Of a stretch of 45,530 bases of DNA, positions 1 to 8,663 are shown in pieces (the stretch's first letter is position 1; every line of letters starts with the position of its first letter). Origin of the DNA: an uncultured bacterium (GTDB lineage Bacteria; Spirochaetota; UBA4802; JAGODF01); assembly GCA_937921485.1 (NCBI GenBank), contig CAKZSV010000028.1, positions 1 through 45,530 of the forward strand, read 5' to 3'. The notes under the pieces were generated by a model. That model saw nothing but the letters and a program-made list of their open reading frames with translations. It did no database searches and was not told where the DNA came from. The position numbers and the translations under genes are program-made.

Positions 1-361
1 TTTTGGCGGTCTTATTCACAATCGCCTCGACAATTGTCGCAAGATAGGTGCGCACCGCAATCGCCATTACCAGCGAAATCGACCTTCGAAAAATCTTTCG
101 CATATCCTGATAATAATCATATTCCCGAATGGTTATCCGCAACTTCACGCGATGCTTTGTAATCTTTTCGCCGGTTTCTGTATCAATGCGCTTCTGATAC
201 TCAATGCGGCCATCCGGGCGATAATAGTTCTCACTGTCCTTCAGCATCATGCGCATGGCAAGCACGAGCAGCACCTCTTTTGGATGTTTCGTCTTTTCTT
301 CTGCCTCGTCAAGAAGCATAATCACGTCCTCGCACATCACGTAAGTGGTGTCGATATTCAT
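1..361 (-). CDS. Small protein of a paralogous family (3' end outside window)
   Basis: I do not recognise this family by name. The reading frame runs from ATG at 361 leftwards through the window edge (about 120 codons visible, no stop), with a strong GGAGG ribosome site just upstream. The visible part has an amphipathic N-terminal half, then a conserved block with YQKR, REYDYYQDMRK and FRRSIS, then a hydrophobic helix (LVMAIAVRTYL). The same block (YQKR, REYDYFNDMRR, FRRSIS) is present in the truncated gene at 45246, so the two are paralogues. The basic, aromatic character could suit a DNA- or RNA-binding protein or a small regulatory protein, but that is a guess. It is transcribed away from the flagellin-like gene at 573. 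Confidence 0.75.
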   Translation of the reverse strand, partial: MNIDTTYVMCEDVIMLLDEAEEKTKHPKEVLLVLAMRMMLKDSENYYRPDGRIEYQKRIDTETGEKITKHRVKLRITIREYDYYQDMRKIFRRSISLVMAIAVRTYLATIVEAIVNKTAK

Positions 362-519
362 AGTTTCCTCCTTGAACATAATATCCTTCTATCCATTAAT
401 ACGATGGAAATGCATTTTCAGAAAATTTTTTTAATCATCACGAGATTTTTTTATAATTGCATATTATCAACATCGAATGAAATGGCACTTGTGCGAAAAA
501 AGAAATATCCATAAAAGAA

Positions 520-549
520 TTGACATTCCTGCCAAAAATCAGGTAATAT
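520..549 (+). promoter_or_regulatory. Sigma-70 type promoter of the flagellin-like gene
   Basis: TTGACA (520-525), 18-bp spacer, TAATAT (544-549), followed by an AGGGAGGG ribosome site at 561-568 and ATG at 573. A near-consensus -35 with a short leader suggests strong housekeeping transcription. Confidence 0.6.
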
Positions 550-572
550 CCTTCGTATCCAGGGAGGGAACT

Positions 573-1256
573 ATGAAGATTCCATCATTAGGTCCCAATG
601 AAATACCCCCACGAAGAGCGGGCGAATCTGTTGGTGCTCCTGTCGTGAGGGGCGAAGAAATATCGGCTAAGCAAAACGCGTCTTTGGCATCGCACGCATC
701 GGCGAGAACTTTTACCGAGGCGCTGGTGATTGCGCACACGGCGAAAAGCATTGTACATCGCGCCATGGAAATTGCCTTCCAGCTTCAGGGGCTTGCGACC
801 AGAACGCTTGCAAGCGGCTCGGCCGACCAGGCGGAAATAGCCCGGGTAGTTTCCGCAGCCAACGCGGTGATGTCCGAAAGTGAACGTGGCTCGGCCTCAG
901 CGGTACTTGTACCTCAAATAAACGGAGTCCTGCGGGAAAATCGTACTATTGACTATACGCCCGTGCGAGAAAGCCTTGAATCTCTGCGTGCTCAGGCAGA
1001 GGTTATGCAGAGCGGAGGGAGGCCTGATGCCGCTAACATCAATAGCGCAATTTCCTCGCTCGAAGGTGTACGGGAATCCATTGAATCTTCGCTCAAAGAG
1101 TTTAATGCAGGGCGAAATCTGAAAGATATCGAAAGCCCGGAAGGAGCGAGAGGGGATATTGCGCACACGGCAAGCGCCATGTTTGCGAACCCGATGCAGG
1201 CGCTCGGCATTCAAGGTAACATCCATCCAGAACGCGCGCGCGGTTTGTTGGGATAA
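573..1256 (+). CDS. Flagellin-like secreted protein, 227 aa
   Basis: ATG 573 is chosen because AGGGAGGG lies 4 bases upstream; the frame stays open further 5' but only through the promoter. The protein has no signal peptide or membrane segment. After a charged N-terminal 45 residues it is almost all helical, with long heptad-like stretches rich in Ala, Ser and Glu (about residues 50-110 and 130-190). It ends ANPMQALG...RARGLLG, which resembles the ANQ...LQLLG/LLR tail of flagellins. Flagellins and hook-associated proteins leave through the flagellar type III exporter without a cleaved signal. The resemblance is by pattern only, and a coiled-coil protein of unrelated origin is possible. The next gene has the size and look of a secretion chaperone, which supports an exported role. 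Confidence 0.5.
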   Translation: MKIPSLGPNEIPPRRAGESVGAPVVRGEEISAKQNASLASHASARTFTEALVIAHTAKSIVHRAMEIAFQLQGLATRTLASGSADQAEIARVVSAANAVMSESERGSASAVLVPQINGVLRENRTIDYTPVRESLESLRAQAEVMQSGGRPDAANINSAISSLEGVRESIESSLKEFNAGRNLKDIESPEGARGDIAHTASAMFANPMQALGIQGNIHPERARGLLG

Positions 1257-1261
1257 ATTGC

Positions 1262-1283
1262 ACAATCGAAGATTGTTTTTATT
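1262..1283 (+). terminator. Weak hairpin-T-tract between two genes
   Basis: ACAATC-GAA-GATTGT followed by TTTTATT just after the stop at 1256. The stem is only 6 bp and AT-rich, so partial termination or attenuation is more likely than a full stop. The next gene starts at 1314. Confidence 0.35.
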
Positions 1284-1313
1284 GTAAGTCTAATACAAAA
1301 GAGGTTAGATAGA

Positions 1314-1718
1314 ATGGAAGTATTCGACGGTTTTATCGCGGCAGTTGCTTCTGAGTTTAAAATAAAATTTCACAAAGATTCATCCGGGGTTTATACCACC
1401 CATCTTGAATTTGAAAACGGGCGCTCGCAGGAGGTGCTCATCACGCTATCGAAGGACGAGGCGGGCGACAGGGTTATAAATATGTATTCGGTGGTCGCAA
1501 AGCTCAAGGATGACTTTTTTGAAATATACAAGTACTCCCTTCAGCTTAACGCGACCATCCACTACGGCGCACTGGCGCTACTGAACGATACCATGATTTT
1601 AAAGACGTCACTCCTTTTAAAAGACTGCGAGCCAGTGCGCTTTATGAAGTCGCTGACCTATATAGCCGCGAAGGCCGACGAACTCGAAGAGCTTTTCGTT
1701 AAAAAGAATATTTATTGA
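1314..1718 (+). CDS. YbjN / type III chaperone-like protein, 134 aa
   Basis: A soluble, acidic 134-aa protein with alternating strands and helices. The pattern is a short helix, then strands (YTTHLEF, SQEVLITL, INMYSVVAKL), a loop with LNATIHYGALALLND, and a long C-terminal helix ending DELEELFVKKN. This order matches the YbjN / CesT-like fold that serves as a chaperone for type III secreted proteins; the match is by pattern, not a clear sequence motif. GAGG at 1301-1304 precedes ATG 1314. It lies 57 bp downstream of the flagellin-like gene with only a weak hairpin between them, and its 3' end overlaps that of the convergent gene at 1712-2239 by 7 bp. I infer that it binds the upstream product. 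Confidence 0.5.
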   Translation: MEVFDGFIAAVASEFKIKFHKDSSGVYTTHLEFENGRSQEVLITLSKDEAGDRVINMYSVVAKLKDDFFEIYKYSLQLNATIHYGALALLNDTMILKTSLLLKDCEPVRFMKSLTYIAAKADELEELFVKKNIY

Positions 1719-2239
1719 TTCTCTCCTATATTTGCGAGCCTCTCTTCGATGGTTCTCTTGAGTTGAGCTACCGCGGGCATATTTACCACATCATCGGAAT
1801 GGATAAATACGGCAAGGTTGTTTTTTGCGGAAACGACAGCGCGCTGATTGTTGAATTCAACATATTCAGTAAGTTTTTTGATTTCCTTCTGTGCTGCTTT
1901 TTCATTTCGGTACACGATGATGTAGCACACGATGTCATCGCCAAAAGGCCTGCCCTGTTTTGCAATGATGGTTGAATGAATTGAAGCTATGGCATTGAAA
2001 TCTCCGTTTGGATACAGATGTTTTGCAATCCGCTTAATTCCCTTCGAATCCAGGTAGCAAGGGTTGTCGCGGAATACTTCCCTTGCGAAAGAGGGAATCT
2101 GCGCCATAACAAATCCTGAAGGAACATCATTGGGCGTAATTCGAATTCGATCGATATCCGAAGATGTGTAATCGCGCGTGAACGCATAGCCGCATATTGA
2201 CAGCGCGATGAGTATCGCAAAAACATACATTTTTTTCAT
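1712..2239 (-). CDS. Secreted protein of unknown function, 175 aa
   Basis: The N-terminus MKKMYVFAILIALSICGYAF is a signal peptide (two Lys, a roughly 15-residue hydrophobic core, possible cleavage after GYA). The mature part of about 155 residues shows mixed alpha/beta composition with VPSGFVMAQIPSFAREV and a C-terminal EERLANIGENQ; no catalytic motif is recognisable. AAGGTGG lies 8 bases before the ATG. Its 3' end overlaps the convergent YbjN-like gene by 7 bp, and the MCP gene is divergent upstream. It is probably periplasmic. No function can be assigned. Confidence 0.7.
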   Translation of the reverse strand: MKKMYVFAILIALSICGYAFTRDYTSSDIDRIRITPNDVPSGFVMAQIPSFAREVFRDNPCYLDSKGIKRIAKHLYPNGDFNAIASIHSTIIAKQGRPFGDDIVCYIIVYRNEKAAQKEIKKLTEYVEFNNQRAVVSAKNNLAVFIHSDDVVNMPAVAQLKRTIEERLANIGENQ

Positions 2240-2319
2240 AACTGATCCACCTTTTCAATAAAGAAGATGCTTTCTTTCTTTATCGGGAAGGAGTATAAAT
2301 CTGTTGATTATAAATTTTC

Positions 2320-2347
2320 TTGACAGCAAAGATTTTATAGCGATAAT
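2320..2347 (+). promoter_or_regulatory. Promoter of the chemoreceptor gene
   Basis: TTGACA (2320-2325), 16-bp spacer, GATAAT (2342-2347). It lies about 40 bp upstream of ATG 2389. Confidence 0.5.
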
Positions 2348-2388
2348 TCAAAGTGTTTATCATCCAGCGCGCAACCAGGAGAAAATGA

Positions 2389-3930
2389 ATGAAAATAATG
2401 CACTCATTTGTATTGAAATTTGATGATTCATCATTCGTAATACGGCAACGTGCAAAGACATTGTCATATTTTCTGGTGATTTGCATTGCCCTGGTAGGGG
2501 TTTTTCTCATTGCGCAAAATGCGATGACGGAACGGCCTCTCATTTCATTCGTCAACGGCGTGCTTGTATTCATACTCATTACTCTTTCTCTTTCGGTCCT
2601 TGCGCTTCGCGGAGGCAATTACTCGCTGGCGGCCAACGCAGCGGTCATCGGTCCGGTGATTGCACTCGGTCTTCTGGTGAATTTCGGTACGATGGCGCAT
2701 AATGAAGGAATTATTCTTACCAACTATCAATTTCTGGTTTTCATTGTCTTCAGCGCACTTTTCTGCTCAAAAAATATGGTGATTGCGGTGGCATTGCTCT
2801 CTATGGTTTTTGCAACGGCTTCATTTTTGCGGACTGAGCTGATTTCAAGCGCGGTGAAGATCGTTGCAATTGTTGATTTCGGATTTGAATTAGGGGTGAT
2901 TACCGCAATCAGTTATTTGCTTCTGCGCCTCATGGATACCACCATACAGAAATTGCAGGAAGAGCTTGCGAATGAAGACCGGCTTCGGCGCATAAAAGAG
3001 CTGCTTGAATCGGTGAGGGATATTTCCGAAAAGCTGGCTGATGCCTCAAGAGGGATGACCGAAACCTCGAAAAATTTTTCGGAAAACGCTCAGAATCAGG
3101 CGGCCTTTGCGGAAGAAATTACCGCAACAATTGAAGAAATTTCCGCCGGCGTGGAAAACGTCGCGAAAAGCGCGGAATATCAGTACTCTGGAATATCATC
3201 GTTTGCTGAAAAAGCGGCGGAACTTTCCGGTCTCATTTCAGAAATGGTTGCAAAAATCAAAGAAGCGCTCGATCTTACTGAATCAATAGAAAAAAATGCA
3301 AAATCCGGAGCGCAAATGCTTGAAAGCATGAGTGCAAGCATGGGTAAGATCATAGCAAGTTCGAGCGAAATGTCCGGCATCGTGCAAATCATAAAGGATA
3401 TTTCCGACCAGATCAACCTGCTTTCGCTCAATGCGGCGATTGAAGCGGCAAGGGCGGGGGATGCAGGAAGGGGATTTGCGGTGGTCGCGGACGAAATTTC
3501 AAAGCTTGCCGACAGAACCGCGATGAGCGTGAAGGAGATCGAATCTCTCATCGGCGCCAACGAGAAAGAAATTCAAAAAGGCATGGAAAGCGTCAGAGGA
3601 ACCGTGGATACTATCGGCACTATCATACAAGGCGTGGAAGCAATCAACGACATGGTGACCACACTTGCCGATTTCATGCGCCGTCAGTCCGAAGCAAACG
3701 AAATTGTTATGAAGGAATCATCAGGCGTAAAAGCAAGGGCTGAAGAAATCCGTAACGCGGCCGAGGAGCAGAAAAACGCGTCGAGTGAAATCGTGAAATC
3801 AGTATCGGGCATCAACGAACTCACGCAGGCCAACGCGGCAGGCGCTCTCAAGCTTACGGAAAACTCGGAAGAAATTCGCACCATGTCGGATATTCTGAAA
3901 GCGCGGGTGACCACGTTCGCAATCGAGTAG
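2389..3930 (+). CDS. Methyl-accepting chemotaxis protein, six-TM sensor
   Basis: A chemoreceptor that signals to CheA/CheW. Residues about 24-180 hold six hydrophobic segments with only short loops, so the sensor is membrane-embedded rather than a periplasmic ligand domain. A coiled coil follows (about 185-300), then the hairpin tip at about 340-372 with [19 protein letters not shown] and [17 protein letters not shown], the CheA/CheW contact region. A descending coiled coil runs to the C-terminus. No HAMP domain is evident between the membrane part and the coiled coil, and there is no C-terminal CheR tether. AGGAG at 2376-2380 is well spaced for ATG 2389. An ATG at 2385 is in another frame. 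The gene is convergent with the histidine kinase, 8 bp between stops. Confidence 0.93.
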   Translation: MKIMHSFVLKFDDSSFVIRQRAKTLSYFLVICIALVGVFLIAQNAMTERPLISFVNGVLVFILITLSLSVLALRGGNYSLAANAAVIGPVIALGLLVNFGTMAHNEGIILTNYQFLVFIVFSALFCSKNMVIAVALLSMVFATASFLRTELISSAVKIVAIVDFGFELGVITAISYLLLRLMDTTIQKLQEELANEDRLRRIKELLESVRDISEKLADASRGMTETSKNFSENAQNQAAFAEEITATIEEISAGVENVAKSAEYQYSGISSFAEKAAELSGLISEMVAKIKEALDLTESIEKNAKSGAQMLESMSASMGKIIASSSEMSGIVQIIKDISDQINLLSLNAAIEAARAGDAGRGFAVVADEISKLADRTAMSVKEIESLIGANEKEIQKGMESVRGTVDTIGTIIQGVEAINDMVTTLADFMRRQSEANEIVMKESSGVKARAEEIRNAAEEQKNASSEIVKSVSGINELTQANAAGALKLTENSEEIRTMSDILKARVTTFAIE

Positions 3931-3938
3931 GCTTACTT

Positions 3939-6410
3939 CTATTCTATAAAATTAAGTGCTTTTTTAATATCTTCAATTGTAAAAGGTTTTTGTATGAAAT
4001 ATGTGCTGCTGTCTTCCTTGATTTCCTCGATGATGCCGTCGGAGTATCCAGAAATATAAATCACTTTTAAAGCTGGAAGAATTTTTTTCGCTTTTTCATA
4101 CAGCTCTTTGCCGTTCATGCCGGGCATGATGATGTCGGTCATGAGTATATCGGCATGTGAAGTGTTTTCTTCAAGAAACAATAGCGCATCAGTGGGATTA
4201 TTGAAGGAATGTATTGATTGACCCAAGCTGGAAAGCATTTTCTCTATCATTTTGAGTATAACCGAATCATCCTCGACGAGAATAATGCTTTTGCTTTCCG
4301 GATTTTTTTGAATCTCTCTTTCCTTTTGTTCCAGGGCTGCCGTTTCCTCGCAATATTTCGGGAAGAAAATATTGAAAGTTGTCCCGTTTCGAGGTTCGCT
4401 GTACACGGTGATAAAGCCCTTGAATTGCTGCACGATGCCGTAGACTATCGAAAGGCCAAGCCCTGTGCCCTTGCCCACTTCCTTGGTGGTAAAGAAAGGT
4501 TCAAAAATTTTATCAAGCTCTTCTTTGCTCATGCCGCATCCGTTGTCTGAAAACTTGAAGAGGACGTACTCGCCGGGATTTGCCTGAGGGTGAAGGGAAC
4601 AGAAATCGCTATCCAGATATTTGTTTTGCGTTGAGATCGATATAATCCCGATATCCTTAATGGCATCCCTCGAGTTTGAGGAGAGGTTCGTCAGAATTTG
4701 AATAAACATCGCCCTGTCTATGGAAATATAATGAAGATTTTCTTCCAGATTCAGACGCAGTTCGATGTTTTCGCCAATAAGTGTGGAAAGCATCTTTCTT
4801 GATTGATTGATGATGTCGTTGAGCCTGATGCGTTCGGGCTGGATTTGTTTATGACGTGTGAAGGTGAGAAGCTGGCGGATGATTTCCGTACTGCGCTCCA
4901 CCGCATGCTGTATTTCTTCCAGCTCAATGCCGATTTCTTTGCCCATTCTTTTTTTTTCTTTCGCAAGTTCGGTGTAGCCGGAAATGATGCTTAAGATGTT
5001 ATTGAAGTCATGCGCAATGCCTCCGACAAGTCTTCCGAGCGCTTCGAGTTTCTGAGACTGGCGAAGTTGTTCTTCGAGTTTCTTTTGCTGGGCTTCGATT
5101 TTAATTTTTTCGGAAATATCTTCCACAATTGCAATGCCGCCGATAGTTTTTCCATCTAAAATTAGTGGAGAAAAAATTGCGCGTACATGGGTGGATTTAT
5201 TTGCGGAGAAGGATTGATACACACCTTCAAAGGTTACTAACTCGCCGTTCAAACAGCGGGTGAGCGCATCTCTGGCGCGTGGGTCGGGAAGTTCAAGAAG
5301 CTTCAAACCAAGAATCGTCTCGCGCGAGGATCCGATAATATTGACGAAATTATCGTTGAGAGCAGTGAGCTCTGCTTTCGAGTTGAAAGAGAAAATACCA
5401 ACCGGCGCGTTGTTGAAAATAAGCTGAAAAAGCTCTTCGCTTTCGGAAAGCTGACGAAGAAGATTCGCCGGACGCGTGATGTCGGTGATGGAAGCGACTG
5501 AGAGTTTACGGCCGTCGCTATTTCGTGAAAGCGTCCGAAATTTTATGTTGAGCAAAAGTTCGCCTTTGCTTTTGTGATAGAACTTAATGTCAATATCCGC
5601 ATTTTCTCTTTCACAAAGCGAGTTTAGCACTTGAGCTAATTTTTCTCTGTCATCGAAATGGCAGCGACGTAAAAGCCATTCCTGATCAACAGCTTCGAAA
5701 GGATGAAAACCGAGAACGTCTTTTACATTTGGGCTGATCCAGATGATATTTCCCTTCGGTATTTCAACGGTAAAGAGAATGGAAGGGCTCACGCTGAGAA
5801 TATCCTGCAAAAAATCCGCGCTCGCGTGAAGCTGCTGCAGCGCAATAGTTCTCGTTTCGATGGAACTGAAGGAAAGCGCGATAGCCGCAAGACCGCCTGA
5901 AAGGGTGAGGAGATATATTAATCCGATTTTCTTCATCACTTCAATTCCCATGGGCCATGGCAGAAGCAGCTGGCATAGAAGAACTACAATATGAACGATA
6001 AAAGAAAAAATGACGATATTTTGAATCGGGATATTCGTGGGTTGATTTCGATATTTGCGCCGAACGAAAAGCCCAATGATCGCCGAGACGGCTATCGAAG
6101 CAACACCCGCATAGATGCCGCTGCCGCCAAGCCATATTCTGTATGCCGCCGCAATCAATGAAGCGATGAGCGAAGCGATTCCTCCGCCGTAGAGGGCCGA
6201 AAGTGCAATGACCACTGACCTGCCGTCATAAATTATACCCGGCGCGAAATTCAGAGGTGTCATCATTGCGGCAATTGCAGAAAAGCCGAACAAGATGCCA
6301 GATAGGATTCGGTATAGGTTGGTGTATTTTTTACGCAAAAGAAGAATCGGAGTCCATAACACGCTCAGCGCCACCAGAAGGGTCACATTATGAATTAATG
6401 TCATCAGCAT
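3939..6410 (-). CDS. Hybrid sensor histidine kinase (5TM-PAS-PAS-HisKA-HATPase-REC)
   Basis: An 823-aa membrane sensor kinase. Residues about 1-190 form the 5TM receptor module of the LytS/5TMR-LYT type ([34 protein letters not shown]). PAS 1 lies at about 195-315 and PAS 2 at about 320-435. The dimerisation domain carries the phospho-acceptor His467 in GGIAHDFNN. The ATPase has an N-box (NLSSNSRDA), DNGCGM at about 622 and [13 protein letters not shown]-terminal receiver (about 705-823) has the VEDD acidic pocket, Asp759 in [12 protein letters not shown] and Lys808 in QKPF. All catalytic residues are present. The start at 6410 lacks a clear ribosome site; the Met two codons on is equally possible. 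No separate response regulator lies nearby, so the attached receiver or a distant phosphotransfer protein must carry the output. Confidence 0.95.
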   Translation of the reverse strand: MLMTLIHNVTLLVALSVLWTPILLLRKKYTNLYRILSGILFGFSAIAAMMTPLNFAPGIIYDGRSVVIALSALYGGGIASLIASLIAAAYRIWLGGSGIYAGVASIAVSAIIGLFVRRKYRNQPTNIPIQNIVIFSFIVHIVVLLCQLLLPWPMGIEVMKKIGLIYLLTLSGGLAAIALSFSSIETRTIALQQLHASADFLQDILSVSPSILFTVEIPKGNIIWISPNVKDVLGFHPFEAVDQEWLLRRCHFDDREKLAQVLNSLCERENADIDIKFYHKSKGELLLNIKFRTLSRNSDGRKLSVASITDITRPANLLRQLSESEELFQLIFNNAPVGIFSFNSKAELTALNDNFVNIIGSSRETILGLKLLELPDPRARDALTRCLNGELVTFEGVYQSFSANKSTHVRAIFSPLILDGKTIGGIAIVEDISEKIKIEAQQKKLEEQLRQSQKLEALGRLVGGIAHDFNNILSIISGYTELAKEKKRMGKEIGIELEEIQHAVERSTEIIRQLLTFTRHKQIQPERIRLNDIINQSRKMLSTLIGENIELRLNLEENLHYISIDRAMFIQILTNLSSNSRDAIKDIGIISISTQNKYLDSDFCSLHPQANPGEYVLFKFSDNGCGMSKEELDKIFEPFFTTKEVGKGTGLGLSIVYGIVQQFKGFITVYSEPRNGTTFNIFFPKYCEETAALEQKEREIQKNPESKSIILVEDDSVILKMIEKMLSSLGQSIHSFNNPTDALLFLEENTSHADILMTDIIMPGMNGKELYEKAKKILPALKVIYISGYSDGIIEEIKEDSSTYFIQKPFTIEDIKKALNFIE

Positions 6411-6584
6411 ATCAGTATTCTTGGCACAAAAAAGCGTTTGTGTAATTCATTCACACATATTTCGCTGCTTTACGGTTACATCATAAATTCTCAATCGGCT
6501 CGTGCAATTTACGCAGCACGTTGTTCTTGACAGCATACTAATAATAACTATTCTTGATATATATTTCAATTCTTTTTTCATTAT

Positions 6585-6700
6585 GGGCACCTCCAAAAAC
6601 CGCTTTCATCCTTAAAATTAGTATCAAAAGAAAGCGGTTTTTACCAAAATATTGTGCCCACAAGGGAACATCCTTTAAAACAATTTTTAGAAGTTCCCTT
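6585..6700 (+). repeat. MITE-like repeat, full copy 1 (116 bp)
   Basis: The left end GGGCACCTCCAAAAAC and the right end (read inward on the other strand) GGGAACTTCTAAAAAC are imperfect inverted repeats. Inside are a hairpin around AAACCGCTTTC/GAAAGCGGTTT and a second one around AAGGGAAC/GTTCCCTT. The flanks read TTAT on both sides of the GGG...CCC core, a possible 4-bp target duplication. Related copies lie at 12363, 15787 and 21526, with an end fragment at 11941. The right edge creates CTTATAAT, a possible -10 box pointing at the SET gene. Confidence 0.85.
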
Positions 6701-6782
6701 ATAATACGCTTGTGTTTAAATAAATTCTATTATCAAAATTATTGAATACCTTAAATAAGGAGATATTTTTAACGAATCGAAT

Positions 6783-7295
6783 ATGCTGAGCGATAAAGTG
6801 TTTCGGAAAAAAATCGGGGAAAATGAATACGGCCTATTTGCAAAAGAGCGCATTGCGCGCGGTGAATTCATCTGGAAAGAAAATGAATGCGAACATAACG
6901 GCTGTGTTGATCTTTCAGTTCGCGATGCGTTGAATTTGCCCGAACATCAGAAAAAAATTTTTATGCACTTCTGCTATCAGATCGACGATGATCTTCTCTC
7001 GGGCCAGCTTTCCATGGAAGAAGTGCTCAAAGACGACGCATTTTTCATGAATCACTCCTGTGATCCGAGCGTCTGGTACGAAGGCGATTATCTTGTTGCG
7101 CGGAGGGATATCGCGCCGGGCGAAGAAATTACCTATGATTATGGCACGGACTTCACCGCGTTCGACCGGGGGTTTTCGTGCCGCTGCGGCTCTCCGCAGT
7201 GCCGCGGAACTCTTCGCAAGGACGATTGGATGATGCTTCGCGAAAAATACGGGGAAGAACATCTTGCGCCCTATTTGCGAAGAAAAATAAAATGA
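6783..7295 (+). CDS. SET-domain protein methyltransferase, 170 aa
   Basis: SET enzymes move a methyl group from S-adenosylmethionine to protein lysines. Seen here: an N-terminal GLFAKERIARGEFI strand pair, the substrate/cofactor motif FMNHSCDPSVW, the DYLVARRDIAPGEEITYDYG block with its catalytic Tyr, and a post-SET Cys cluster SCRCGSPQCRG. At 170 aa it is a minimal stand-alone SET protein. The ATG at 6783 lies 20 bp after AGGAG (6758-6762), unusually far, so an upstream non-ATG start (ATT 6765, in frame) cannot be excluded. The stop overlaps the next gene's ATG (ATGA), which indicates translational coupling. The substrate is unknown. Confidence 0.9.
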   Translation: MLSDKVFRKKIGENEYGLFAKERIARGEFIWKENECEHNGCVDLSVRDALNLPEHQKKIFMHFCYQIDDDLLSGQLSMEEVLKDDAFFMNHSCDPSVWYEGDYLVARRDIAPGEEITYDYGTDFTAFDRGFSCRCGSPQCRGTLRKDDWMMLREKYGEEHLAPYLRRKIK

Positions 7296-7543
7296 GTTCA
7301 TGCAGAAAATGCGGTGCCTGCTGCATTGCGCCGTCGATATCGTCATCGCTGCCAGGAATGCCGGGCGGAAAACCCGCCGGCATGCGCTGTGTTAATTTGA
7401 GCGATAATCACACCTGCAAAATATACGAGCAAAGGCCCCGTGTGTGCCGAGAATTTCGCCCTGGAATTGAAACGTGCGGAAATGATTTTGAAGAAGCGAT
7501 GAGGTTGTTGTGCACGCTGGAGGAGATGACGGTTTCTGTATAA
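7292..7543 (+). CDS. YkgJ-family Cys-cluster protein, 83 aa
   Basis: A member of the YkgJ / CxxCxxCC family of putative Zn/Fe-binding proteins. The N-terminus SSCRKCGACC gives four Cys in eight residues, followed by MRCVNL, TCKIYEQRPRVCREF and ETCG, the usual spacing of the family's remaining ligands. The ATG lies inside the stop of the SET gene (ATGA at 7292-7295), so translation is coupled to it. The biochemical role of YkgJ proteins is not established; metal chelation is inferred from the cysteines. A second family member lies at 31138-31380. Confidence 0.85.
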   Translation: MSSCRKCGACCIAPSISSSLPGMPGGKPAGMRCVNLSDNHTCKIYEQRPRVCREFRPGIETCGNDFEEAMRLLCTLEEMTVSV

Positions 7544-7602
7544 ATTATCGGGGCATGTTGAACCATTTAAGTATGGTATCGGATATTTTTTTGAGGTATG
7601 CT

Positions 7603-8349
7603 ATGCAATCCAGGCTAATGAGCATATTGCTTTTATTGATGATGCTGATGGTTCGCGCAGTGTTTGCGCAGGAGACAGCATTTCTTACCGACGGCCAGAT
7701 GCGGGAAAGACTGGAGTTTATGAAAACATCACTGAACGAAGGAGAACGAAGCGCCACCATCTGGTGGTGGAGCTGGTTGGGCATTTATTTTACGTTCGCT
7801 GCGGGAAGTTTCGCAAAAGCGGCACTGGCTGAAGGGGATACAGAAAAAATTACCAATACTGTTTCTGGAGTAAAGTCAAGCCTTGGAGTATTGGGAATGC
7901 TTGTGCATCCTTTCGCCCCCCGCTACGCGCCGGAAATGATACGGGCTTTGCCGGCCGGATCGTCGGGTGAAATCGAAGAGTCATACCGCGAAGCCACGCG
8001 TCTTTTTACAACCGCGGCAGAAGATGCTGTGTATGGCCGCTCATGGATTACTCATGCGATGTCGTTTGCAGTCAGTGGGATCGGCGCGCTTGTGATATGG
8101 CAGATCTACGGAGAAAGAATTGAAAAAGAAGGTGACAACCCCCGCAAGGAAGCGATATTGAGTTTTGTTTTTGGAATGATTGCGGGTGAAATACGCATTT
8201 TCACTCAGCCGATGAAGGCTGTACGCGATATGCACGAATACCGCCGGCGTTTCGAACCGACTGGTTTAAACGACGATTATGGCACCGTACGCTATTTCGC
8301 TTTCCCAATGGAAGGAGGCGTGGCTATGGGAGCGGCTTTTAGCTGGTGA
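7603..8349 (+). CDS. Membrane/envelope protein of unknown function, 248 aa
   Basis: Start at 7603 is preferred because GAGG (7593-7596) lies 6 bp upstream and the protein then begins with a signal peptide (MQSRLMSILLLLMMLMVRAVFAQ, likely cleavage after VFA). An ORF extension to 7510 would bury it. The mature protein has an aromatic segment (TIWWWSWLGIYFTFAAGSF) and a second hydrophobic one (VSGIGALVIWQIYG), with charged regions between them and a C-terminal aromatic/Gly-rich stretch ending GAAFSW. A terminal aromatic residue is common in outer-membrane proteins, but the helical composition argues against a barrel. No family is recognised. It lies 59 bp after the YkgJ gene and may share its transcript. 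Confidence 0.65.
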   Translation: MQSRLMSILLLLMMLMVRAVFAQETAFLTDGQMRERLEFMKTSLNEGERSATIWWWSWLGIYFTFAAGSFAKAALAEGDTEKITNTVSGVKSSLGVLGMLVHPFAPRYAPEMIRALPAGSSGEIEESYREATRLFTTAAEDAVYGRSWITHAMSFAVSGIGALVIWQIYGERIEKEGDNPRKEAILSFVFGMIAGEIRIFTQPMKAVRDMHEYRRRFEPTGLNDDYGTVRYFAFPMEGGVAMGAAFSW

Positions 8350-8663
8350 GTGAGATGGAAGATAATAGTTAGAATTTATTGCAAAAGTGCGAAATGGAAC
8401 CGACCTTGTTGTTTCCGATAGAACCGAAAAAACTACCCGCAAATCGATCCATATTTTCAGCATAATAGAAGTTGTTTTCGGCATCATCTTTCCGTGAGCG
8501 GGACTTAGCGCAGTTGTGTGCTCGGCGAAATCGTTGGGGCTGTGAGATTATTTAATTGCTAAGGGTATTAAAGTTTCCACTTCTTAAGTGCGGCGGCATG
8601 CGCTTTCGCAACCTCCGCTATTATTTATTAAGTCAGTTCAAAAATAACTTACAGAGTTTAACT
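8350..8663. other. Intergenic stretch, possible gene remnant
   Basis: There is no intact gene. One + frame (about 8383-8495) reads as plausible protein (KVRNGTDLVVSDRTEKT, then IIEVVFGIIFP) before a stop, with protein-like fragments after it in the same frame interrupted by further stops. It may be a decayed small membrane-protein gene. No terminator or promoter of good quality is visible. Confidence 0.3.

Noticed and set aside
152..514. Plus-strand ORF at the left end
   Set aside because: It is antisense to the paralogue gene at 1-361, which has a good ribosome site and a homologue at the right end.
6585..6700. CRISPR or rho-independent terminator as the explanation of the repeat
   Set aside because: Copies are far apart, lack regular spacers and have inverted termini; hairpins may end transcription but this does not explain the conserved ends.
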